A DNA stretch of 64,000 nt from Arion vulgaris. Lineage: Eukaryota > Mollusca > Gastropoda > Stylommatophora > Arionidae. The translations under genes and the position numbers were made by a program. Where the stretch lies: contig CM036758.1 of NCBI GenBank assembly GCA_020796225.1, positions 29,585,099 through 29,649,098 of the forward strand, in the 5' to 3' direction. Of this stretch, positions 56,229 to 64,000 are shown piece by piece. The notes under the pieces were generated by a model that was not told where the DNA came from, did no database searches, and saw nothing but the letters and a program-made list of their open reading frames with translations. Within the stretch, counting starts at the first letter, position 1, and the number at the start of each line of letters is the position of its first letter.

Positions 56229-57102
56229 AAAATCGTGGCATATCCTTTACATTGCGTAGCCATCAACAACAGTAAACGAGTCGTTGACTTTCTAGTCACC
56301 ACTTATACGTTCAGTAGTTTGTCATTGCTTTCTGAACGGTGAGGTCTATTTTTACCTTTCGTAAAATCCCACAGAAACGAATTTGGCCAATGGCAACATG
56401 TTGTAAAAGACATTGTTTTTGATGACAAACAACGTTTAGTGTATACACTGTAATTAGTTTTTTTGTCTTTTAAATTAATTTTTGAAAATATATTGTAAAC
56501 CCCCTCCTCCTTCCCTCCTTCATCGAGCAGTGAATTTCAAAACATAAGAAGTGCAAAGAATGCTAAACTAGCATAAGATGTACATATCACCCATAATTAT
56601 AGCGTGACCCTCGAAAAAATGTCTAACTCAATTGGTTTTGTAAGATATGGCTTTTGCAATGTAATCCTTCCAAATTAAAAAAAAAATTCAAATTAGAAAA
56701 GCAATATCTCTGCTTATATACAGTTTAGACAAAAGTGGAGGTTCATGCTATAACTATGGGTGATATGTACATCATATGTTATTTTGGCGTTCTTTGTACT
56801 TCTTATATTTGTGAAATCAACTGCACGATGAAGGGAGGGAGGAGAGGGAGGGAGGGAGGGAGAGGGGGAGGGGGATTTACAATAAATTTTCCTGAAAATT
56901 AATTATTATTTAAATAACTAATAACATTGCATACATTAAACGTTGTTTATCATCAAAAACAATGTCTTTTACAACATGTGGCCAAATTGTATGACAATAT
57001 GTTTGTTAGTTTTCTTTTATGTGAATTTTGAAAAATACAACCCTTGTTCTGGGTGGGTCTAGTACGCTTTGGTTGTGACCAAGCTCACTACTGCTTACCT
57101 CC
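56228..57102 (-). mobile_element. SINE2 copy split by a foldback element
   Basis: Body at 56228-56387 (cgttcagtagtttgtcattg on the plus strand) and head at 57063-57102 (tacgctttggttgtgaccaa, gctcactactgctta). About 35 bases including the B box are lost at the junction compared with the copy at 5888-6140. Confidence 0.85.
56385..57058. mobile_element. Palindromic foldback element, ~670 bp
   Basis: The two halves are inverted copies centred near 56690. Left arm: caacatgttgtaaaagacat, tgtttttgatgacaaacaac, gatgtacatatcacccata. Right arm: tatgggtgatatgtacatc, ttgtttatcatcaaaaacaa, tgtcttttacaacatgtggc. The right arm extends ~70 bases further (to cttgttctgggtgggtct) than the left, so the left end is truncated. 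No coding capacity. A single arm occurs at 12612-12790. Confidence 0.92.
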
Positions 57103-57105
57103 TTG

Positions 57106-57315
57106 TGGCCCACATGCCACACATGCCACACATGTCACACATGTCACACATGCACACATGCACACATGCCACACATGCCACACATGCCACACAGTCACAT
57201 GCCACATGCACACATGTCACACATGCCACACATGTCACACATGCACACGTCACATGCCACACATGCCACACATGTCACATGCCACACATGCCACACATGC
57301 ACACATGCCACACTA
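57106..57315. repeat. (CACATGC)-type low-complexity repeat
   Basis: Irregular mixture of acacatgcc, acacatgtc and acacatgc. Frames rich in His/Thr/Cys are artefacts. Confidence 0.94.
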
Positions 57316-58015
57316 TGTGGCTTTGAGTTGGAGCCTTTTTACCAGGAGCCACACTAAAGGGAGTTTGTTTTTGTTATTCTACAAACAAATGGCTTGTAAA
57401 AACATGGCTTTTACCCTGATCCACTCTAGGGCTTCAGCTACATACGCCCACTCTATATCCATTTAGTATTGTTCAAATATGCAGCATGTCAAATCGATAC
57501 ATTTTATCTGGTCTGTTTGAGTATGGAACAAACAATCTCTGTTTCCTACAGTGAGAATTTTAGAGTTAATGCATATGTTAATATTGCTTAATTTAGTGTC
57601 TTGTTTGTTATGTCTGCCTTTGATACTGGTTTGGGGCAGGTCATCACAGACAGGAAAACACGACAGTCTTGCTAATAAAAACAGCGAGCTGGAGATATAA
57701 ACAACTCACACAATATCGTCAACATAGCGGATATTTATTTATTTTTGTACACTCGTCAGTTATACAGCATTAGATCGTTCCTATTTTTTGTTTTTAATGC
57801 TTTTTTCTGTTTTCATGTTAGTTTGGTTTTTTTATTGTATTTTTCTTCTTCCGTTTTTGATTTTATTTTTGTGTACCGTTATATTGCTTTTTTTTTGTTT
57901 GCATATTATTTATTTATTGTTTTGTGGTGTTATATTCATTACTTCTATATTTTGTTTTCCTAGTCGTTAGTTATTTTGTTCTCTGCTTCTTCTGTTATTT
58001 ATTATCTGTTATTTT
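57316..58015. other. Unassigned; T-rich from 57730
   Basis: Phe-rich frames in 57745-57970 reflect T-rich composition. No gene seen. Confidence 0.45.
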
Positions 58016-58605
58016 GTTCTATGCTCCTTCTGTTATTTATTATCTGTTATTTTGTTCTTTCGTCTATCAGTTTATCATTTTCTTATCTCTTAGTTATTCT
58101 TATCTTTGTTCTTCTATCATTTTATCATTCTCTTATCTCTTAGTTACTCTTATCTTTGTTCTTTCTGTCTATCATTTTATCATGCTCTTATCTCTTAGTT
58201 ATTCTTATCTTTGTTCTTTCTTCTATCATTTTATCATTCTCTTATCTCTTAGTTATTCTCATCTTTGTTCTTTCTTCTATCATTTTATCATTCTCTTATC
58301 TCTTAGTTATTCTTATCTTTGTTCTTTCGTCTTTCATTTTATCATTCTCTTATCTCTTAGTTATTCTTATCTTTGTTCTTTCTTCTATCATTTTATCATT
58401 CTCTTATCTCTTAGTTATTCTCATCTTTGTTCTTTCTTCTATCATTTTATCATTCTCTTATCTCTTAGTTATTCTTATCTTTAATCTTTCTTCTATCATT
58501 TTATCATTCTCTTATCTCTTAGTTATTCTTATCTTTAATCTTTCTTCTATCATTTTATCATTCTCTTATCTCTTAGTTACTCTTATCTTTGTTCTTTCTT
58601 CAAGT
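58016..58605. repeat. Minisatellite, 54 bp x ~10
   Basis: Unit: gttctttcttctatcatttt, atcattctcttatctcttag, ttattcttatcttt. The period is a multiple of three, hence the long hydrophobic frames. A degenerate unit (ttccttctatcattacctta) recurs at 58818-58850 beyond the SINE3. Confidence 0.95.
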
Positions 58606-58636
58606 AAGTGTCTATTATTATTTTCTCTCCTTCTAA

Positions 58637-58803
58637 ATAGGACCTGCGTTTTATTGTCCGTATCCGAAAGATCTAGGAACTCGATCTGACCTAAACTAAG
58701 AACATGGATCTCTAGAAAAATATCCAGATGGATCCACGAGGGAGCGAACCTGGTGCCTTTGACAATAGAGACGATCACTTAACCTCTACACTACAAAGAT
58801 CCA
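58637..58803 (-). mobile_element. SINE3 head half
   Basis: On the minus strand: tRNA-like head (gatctttgtagtgtagaggt, accaggttcgctccctcgtg) and proximal body to acgcaggtcc. The distal body and (tcaa)n tail are missing. Confidence 0.85.
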
Positions 58804-58859
58804 TAAACTACCTACTTTCCTTCTATCATTACCTTATTCCTTGATTCCTAATATAGGAC

Positions 58860-60445
58860 ATCTCCTAATAAAGAGGTTCTTTGTGGTAAGCGTTAATAAG
58901 TTTCCTAATAAAGACAGTCTTTGTGACTAAGCGGTTAATAAGTTTCCTAATAAAGGCAGTCTTTGTGGCTAAGCGGTTAATAAGTTTCCTAATAAAGACA
59001 GTCTTTGTGACTAAGCGGTTAATAAGTTTCCTAATAAAGACAGTCTTTGTGGCTAAGCGGTTAATAAGTTTCCTAATATAGGCAGTCTTTGTGGCTAAGC
59101 GGTTAATAAGTTTCCTAAAAAAGGCAGTCTTTGTGACTAAGCGGTTAATAAGTTTCCTAATAAAGAGGTTCTTTGTGGCTAAGCGGTTAATAAGTTTCCT
59201 AATAAAGGCAGTCTTTGTGACTAAGCGGTTAATAAGTTTCCTAATAAAGGCAGTCTTTGTGACTAAGCGGTTAATAAGTTTCCTAATAAAGACAGTCTTT
59301 GTGACTAAGCGGTTAATAAGTTTCCTAATAAAGGCAGTCTTTGTGGCTAAGCAGTTAATAAGTTTCCTAATAAAGAGTTCTTGTGGCTAAGCGGTTAATA
59401 AGTTTCCTAATAAAGGCAGTCTTTGTGGCTAAGCGGTTAATAAGTTTCCTAATAAAGACAGTCTTTGTGACTAAGCGGTTAATAAGTTTCCTAATAAAGG
59501 CAGTCTTGTGGCTAACAGTTAATAAGTTTCCTAATAAAGAGGTTCTTTGTGGCTAAGCGGTTAATAAGTTTCCTAATAAAGGCAGTCTTTGTGACTAAGC
59601 GGTTAATAAGTTTCCTAATAAAGGCAGTCTTTGTGGCTAAGCGGTTAATAAGTTTCCTAATAAAGACAGTCTTTGTGACTAAGCGGTTAATAAGTTTCCT
59701 AATAAAGAGGTTCTTTGTGGCTAAGCGGTTAATAAGTTTCCTAATAAAGGCAGTCTTTGTGACTAAGCGGTTAATAAGTTTCCTAATAAAGGCAGTCTTT
59801 GTGGCTAAGTGGTTAATAAGTTTCCTAATAAAGACAGTCTTTGTGACTAAGCGGTTAATAAGTTTCCTAATAAAGAGGTTCTTTGTGGCTAAGCGGTTAA
59901 TAAGTTTCCTAATAAAGACAGTCTTTGTGACTAAGCGGTTAATAAGTTTCCTAATAAAGAGGTTCTTTGTGGCTAAGCGGTTAATAAGTTTCCTAATAAA
60001 GGCAGTCTTTGTGACTAAGCGGTTAATAAGTTTCCTAATAAAGGCAGTCTTTGTGGCTAAGCGGTTAATAAGTTTCCTAATAAAGAGGTTCTTTGTGGCT
60101 AAGCGGTTAATAAGTTTCCTAATAAAGAGGTTCTTTGTGGCTAAGCGGTTAATAAGTTTCCTAATAAAGAGGTTCTTTGTGGCTAAGCGGTTAATAAGTT
60201 TCCTAATAAAGAGGTTCTTTGTGGCTAAGCGGTTAATAAGTTTCCTAATAAAGGCAGTCTTTGTGACTAAGCGGTTAATAAGTTTCCTAATAAAGGCAGT
60301 CTTTGTGGCTAAGCGGTTAATAAGTTTCCTAATAAAGAGGTTCTTTGTGGCTAAGCGGTTAATAAGTTTCCTAATAAAGACAGTCTTTGTGGCTAAGCGG
60401 TTAATAAGTTTCCTAATAAAGGCAGTCTTTGTGGCTAAGCGGTTA
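58860..60445. repeat. 42-bp satellite built from SINE1 A-box head, ~38 copies
   Basis: Each unit joins ~20 bases of flank (taagtttcctaataaaggca) to the SINE1 head (gtctttgtggctaagcggtt + aa). Each unit keeps an A-box-like tggctaagcgg but no B box. Unit variants (aggttc/ggcagt/gacagt, ggc/gac) recur in order. The array ends without a gap in the SINE1 copy at 60425-60662. Confidence 0.97.
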
Positions 60446-60662
60446 AGTCCTTTGCCTTGTTAGTCGAAGGTCGTGGGTTCGAGTACGGACGGCGCCATTC
60501 TGTTCACGAGTGCAGATTTTTTCCAGAGACCCCTAGGATTGTTGCTGAAGCTACGGAGTTCGTGCTTTGTGCAATACTCTGGCAGATGGTTTGCCATTTC
60601 TGCGGAGAGGGACCGAGCGTAGGGGGTAAAACCGGTGCAATGAAGTCAATACGTCGGCTGTT
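60425..60662 (+). mobile_element. SINE1 copy at the array end
   Basis: tggctaagcggttaagtcct (A box) continues into ttgccttgttagtcgaaggt, the B box gggttcgagtac, the body gagttcgtgctttgtgcaat and the end gtgcaatgaagtcaat. The array unit copies only its first ~20 bases. Confidence 0.92.
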
Positions 60663-60784
60663 ATTTTTCCTGTTATATAAATTCTGTCTTGTTAAGTTTC
60701 CAATTAACGTTAATCCTTACAACTCTTAACTTAATCTCTACCTTCTTGTGTTAATCTTTCTTCTTGTATCTTGTTTCAGCGAAA

Positions 60785-60820
60785 CACTTCCAAACAAAGT
60801 ACTGTACTTTTACATAGTAC
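60785..60820. mobile_element. Penelope-like arm scrap
   Basis: caaagtactgtacttttac resembles the caaagtactgtagttttac of the arms. Confidence 0.5.
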
Positions 60821-60827
60821 TTCTTCT

Positions 60828-61890
60828 TCTGCGTGTTCGTTCCTTGCCACCAATTTGATCATTCTTATTGTGATATATAGGTAATCTTTGACGAGAATGA
60901 TTGTAAGTTTAACCCCGGTTCCTATCTACGTTTAACCCCGGTTCCTATCTACGTTTAACCCCGGTTCCTATCTACGTTTAACCCCGGTTCCTATGTACGT
61001 TTAACCCTGTTTCCTATGTACGTTTAACTCCAGTTCCTATGTACGTTTAACCCCTGTTCCTATGTACGTTTAACCCCGGTTCTTATGTACGTTTAACCCC
61101 GGTTCCTATGTACGTTTAACTCCAGTTCCTATGTACGTTTAACCCCTGTTCCTATGTACGTTTAACCCGGTTCCTATGTACGTTTAACCCGATTCCTATG
61201 TACGTTTAACCCTGATTCCTATGTACGTTTAACCCCTGTTCCTATCTACGTTTAACCCCTGTTCCTATCTACGTTTAACCCCGGTTCCTATGTACGTTTA
61301 ACCCTGTTTCCTATGTACGTTTAACCCCTGTTCATATGTACGTTTAACCCCGGTTCCTATGTACGTTTAATCCCTGTCCCTATGTACGTTTAACCCCGGT
61401 TCCTATGTACGTTTAACCCCGGTTCTTATGTACGTTTAACCCTGGTTCCTATGTACGTTTAACCCCTGTTCCTATGTACGTTTAACCCCTGTCCCTATGT
61501 ACGTTTAACCCCTGTTCCTATGTACGTTTATCCACGGTTCCTATGTACGTTTAATCCCTGTCCCTATGTACGTTTAACCCCGGTTCTTATGTACGTTTAA
61601 CCCCGGTTCCTATGTACGTTTAACCCCTGTCCCTATGTACGTTTAACCCTGTCCTATGTACGTTTAACTCCTGTCCCTATGTACGGTTAACCCTGTTCCT
61701 ATGTACGTTTAACCCCAGTTCCTATGTACGTTTAATCCCTGTCCCTATGTACGTTTAACCCCGGTTCTTATGTACGTTTAACCCGGTTCCTATGTGTACG
61801 TTTAACTCTTACTTGTGTATAGTAGCACTGGTACTTGTTTAGATCGCAGTCTTACTATTCTGTGCCCCCCTATGCGAACCCTGACAAAAC
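60828..61890 (+). mobile_element. Repeat D2 copy split by a tandem array
   Basis: Head 60828-60912 (gtgttcgttccttgccacca, atctttgacgagaatg) matches 45525-45605. The tail 61835-61890 (atcgcagtcttactattctg, then ccctgacaaaacac) matches the D tail. The 23-bp array replaces the middle. Confidence 0.72.
60916..61805. repeat. Minisatellite, 23 bp x ~38
   Basis: Unit tgtacgtttaaccccggttc + cta; common variants aacccctg, aatccctg, aactccag. Start has ctacgttt variants. Confidence 0.97.
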
Positions 61891-62270
61891 ACTGGCAACT
61901 CATGAAATCAATACTATTGTTTAATATTCCTGGCACATCTGCAATTCAAAACTTGTGACCAGATTAAGACTTGTCTGTCATAAACATATAACAACCTGGC
62001 ATACAAATGTGCTTGTCAGCGCAGGTAATCTGTTAAAAATATCGGCCAAATAAATTTGACGTCTGAAATATTTCTTTAGAAAATGTATTAATCTTGTTGG
62101 GTTTTTTTTTTTATTTTTCGCTTGACTTTTTTAGTATAAGTTTTTAGAACTATTTATAAATTATATATCACTTATGTTTATTTTCATTCAAAAATAGGGA
62201 AAGGGGAGAGAAGGTGATTGTTTAAAGAAAATGCTTCATTGAAAGCTTCCGTAGATTTTTATTTTATTTC
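61891..62270. other. Unassigned AT-rich sequence
   Basis: No element recognised. Confidence 0.4.
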
Positions 62271-62484
62271 TTTTATTTTTTTATTTTTTTCGATCCAGAA
62301 GCACTTGAGCTTTGTGTTCTTCGAATCGGTGCCATGGACATCTTAACCCTTCAGTTCGATGACGCGAACACCGTAAATCTGGAGAACCTGTGGCTTTTCT
62401 GCCAGCCCGCGGAATTAAACCCGCACTCAAAGGGAGCTTGTCACCCGTCGTCCAACGCGTTACGAACACAATGGGCAGGCGGGC
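62271..62484 (-). mobile_element. SINE5 copy
   Basis: On the minus strand: gttggacgacgggtgacaag, B-box-like gcgggtttaattccgcggg, then gtccatggcaccgattcgaa, ctcaagtgcttctggatcg and an A-rich tail. Compared with 29562-29740 it has an extra ~30 bases in the middle. Confidence 0.83.
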
Positions 62485-62499
62485 AATTTCTTATATCAC

Positions 62500-62650
62500 T
62501 TCTATTACATTTACTTTTTCAACAAATTAATTCCTTCCCATCTTCTACAAACTCAACTTATTCTCAACAAATTAATGACTCTTTTTGTCCTCTTTTATAA
62601 ACTCAGCGTATCATCAACAAACTAACAACTATTACTGTATTATTTCTCAA
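62500..62650. repeat. Degenerate first units of the 50-bp array
   Basis: ttctacaaactcaacttatt and ttataaactcagcgtatcat resemble the 50-bp unit with strong divergence. Confidence 0.7.
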
Positions 62651-62654
62651 ACTT

Positions 62655-62792
62655 TGTTCGCAGACCCTCGCCGGTGCTACGAAGTTAGTGCACTGCAGAT
62701 GATATTTTCCAGTGTAAGAATGAGATCGTAGCATAAATGGTTACTCACCGACGTGTAATGATGATGGTCCTATCAATCAATCAATCAATCTA
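62655..62792 (+). mobile_element. SINE3 tail fragment inside the 50-bp array
   Basis: ccctcgccggtgctacgaag, tagtgcactgcagatgat and atgatgatggtcctatcaat + (caat)n. 5'-truncated, between degenerate and clean parts of the array. Confidence 0.88.
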
Positions 62793-64000
62793 CTTATCAT
62801 CAAGAAACTAACTACTTTTACTGTCATCTTCTACAAACTTTACTTATCATCAAGAAACTAACTACTTTTACTGTCATCTTCTACAAACTTTACTTATCAT
62901 CAAGAAACTAACTACTTTTACTGTCATCTTCTACAAACTTTACTTATCATCAAGAAACTAACTACTTTTACTGTCCTCGTCTACAAACTTTACTTATCAT
63001 CAAGAAACTAACTACTTTTACTGTCATCTTCTACAAACTTTACTTATCATCAAGAAACTAACTACTTTTACTGTCATCTTCTACAAACTTTACTTATCAT
63101 CAAGAAACTAACTACTTTTACTGTCATCTTCTACAAACTTTACTTATCATCAAGAAACTAACTACTTTTACTGTCCTCGTCTACAAACTTTACTTATCAT
63201 CAAGAAACTAACTATTTTTACTGTCCTCTTCTACAAACTTTACTTATCATCAAGAAACTAACTACTTTTACTGTCATCTTCTACAAACTTTACTTATCAT
63301 CAAGAAACTAACTACTTTACTGTCCTCTTCTACAAACTTTACTTATCATCAAGAAACTAACTATTTTTACTGTCCTCTTCTACAAACTTTACTTATCATC
63401 AAGAAACTAACTACTTTACTGTCATCTTCTACAAACTTTACTTATCATCAAGAAACTAACTACTTTTACTGTCATCTTCTACAAACTTTACTTATCATCA
63501 AGAAACTAACTATTTTTACTGTCCTCTTCTACAAACTTTACTTATCATCAAGAAACTAACTACTTTTACTGTCATCTTCTACAAACTTTACTTATCATCA
63601 AGAAACTAACTACTTTTACTGTCATCTACAAACTTTACTTATCATCAAGAAACTAACTACTTTTACTGTCATCTACAAACTTTACTTATCATCAAGAAAC
63701 TAACTACTTTTACTGTCCTCTTCTACAAACTTTACTTATCATCAAGAAACTAACTATTTTTACTGTCCTCTTCTACAAACTTTACTTATCATCAAGAAAC
63801 TAACTACTTTTACTGTCATCTTCTACAAACTTTACTTATCATCAAGAAACTAACTACTTTACTGTCATCTTCTACAAACTTTACTTGTCATCAAGAAACT
63901 AACTATTTTTACTGTCCTCTTCTACAAACTTTACTTATCATCAAGAAACTAACTACTTTACTGTCATCGTCTACAAACTTTACTTATCATCAAGAAACTA
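62793..64000. repeat. Minisatellite, 50 bp x ~24, continues past the window
   Basis: Unit: tacttatcatcaagaaacta, actacttttactgtcatctt, ctacaaactt. Variants catctt/cctctt/cctcgt and single-base deletions. Truncated by the window end. Confidence 0.97.

Noticed and set aside
57924..58689. Two overlapping hydrophobic frames resembling multi-pass membrane proteins
   Set aside because: T-rich 54-bp minisatellite; three frames are open because the period is a multiple of three.
59549..60463. 304-codon frame of KRLISFLIK-type repeats
   Set aside because: Follows the 42-bp array and ends in SINE1; not a gene.

Overview
This window is a stretch of animal (metazoan) nuclear genome made almost entirely of mobile-element debris and long tandem repeats. 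I see no convincing host gene, no rRNA and no true tRNA gene. The organism is most likely a lophotrochozoan, probably a mollusc. That rests on the many LINE 3' ends whose RNase H and C-terminal domains resemble copies I know from gastropod genomes, plus tRNA-headed SINEs, hAT and Penelope-like elements. The phylum call is an inference.

Interspersed elements: (1) a complete but decayed hAT transposon at 24876-27612 with terminal inverted repeats and a perfect 8-bp target-site duplication (TSD); (2) short hAT-type MITEs at 1-31, 6477-6643 and 23398-23553; (3) about 25 fragments of LINEs, mostly the last part of reverse transcriptase (RT), RNase H or the C-terminus, and one endonuclease fragment; (4) a truncated Penelope-like element (31122-32320) with a GIY-YIG endonuclease domain and inverted terminal arms; (5) a palindromic foldback element at 56385-57055; (6) several SINE families, here called SINE1, SINE2, SINE3 and SINE5, and an interspersed repeat here called D. 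These names are local to this annotation.

Tandem arrays fill roughly a quarter to a third of the window. The largest are 6750-7833 (61 bp), 28012-29064 (about 29 bp), 33403-33864 (20 bp), 33930-37610 (82 bp), about 40000-42520 (61-62 bp), 49165-51206 (60 bp), 54226-55075 (21 bp), 58860-60445 (42 bp), 60916-61805 (23 bp) and 62793-64000 (50 bp). Nearly all long open reading frames are by-products of arrays whose period is a multiple of three.

The main unusual pattern is the link between arrays and SINEs. The 82-bp and 42-bp arrays are built from the pol III A-box head of SINE2 and SINE1 plus 5' flank, and each runs directly into a SINE that carries the single B box. The 60-bp array runs into SINE3. 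The 23-bp array lies inside repeat D, and three tandem 80-bp units lie inside another D copy. The 29-bp, 54-bp and 50-bp arrays are interrupted by SINE3 copies. I propose that SINE heads seed minisatellites in this genome. A second pattern is technical: the interiors of three large arrays contain many single-base losses, which suggests unpolished long-read consensus.
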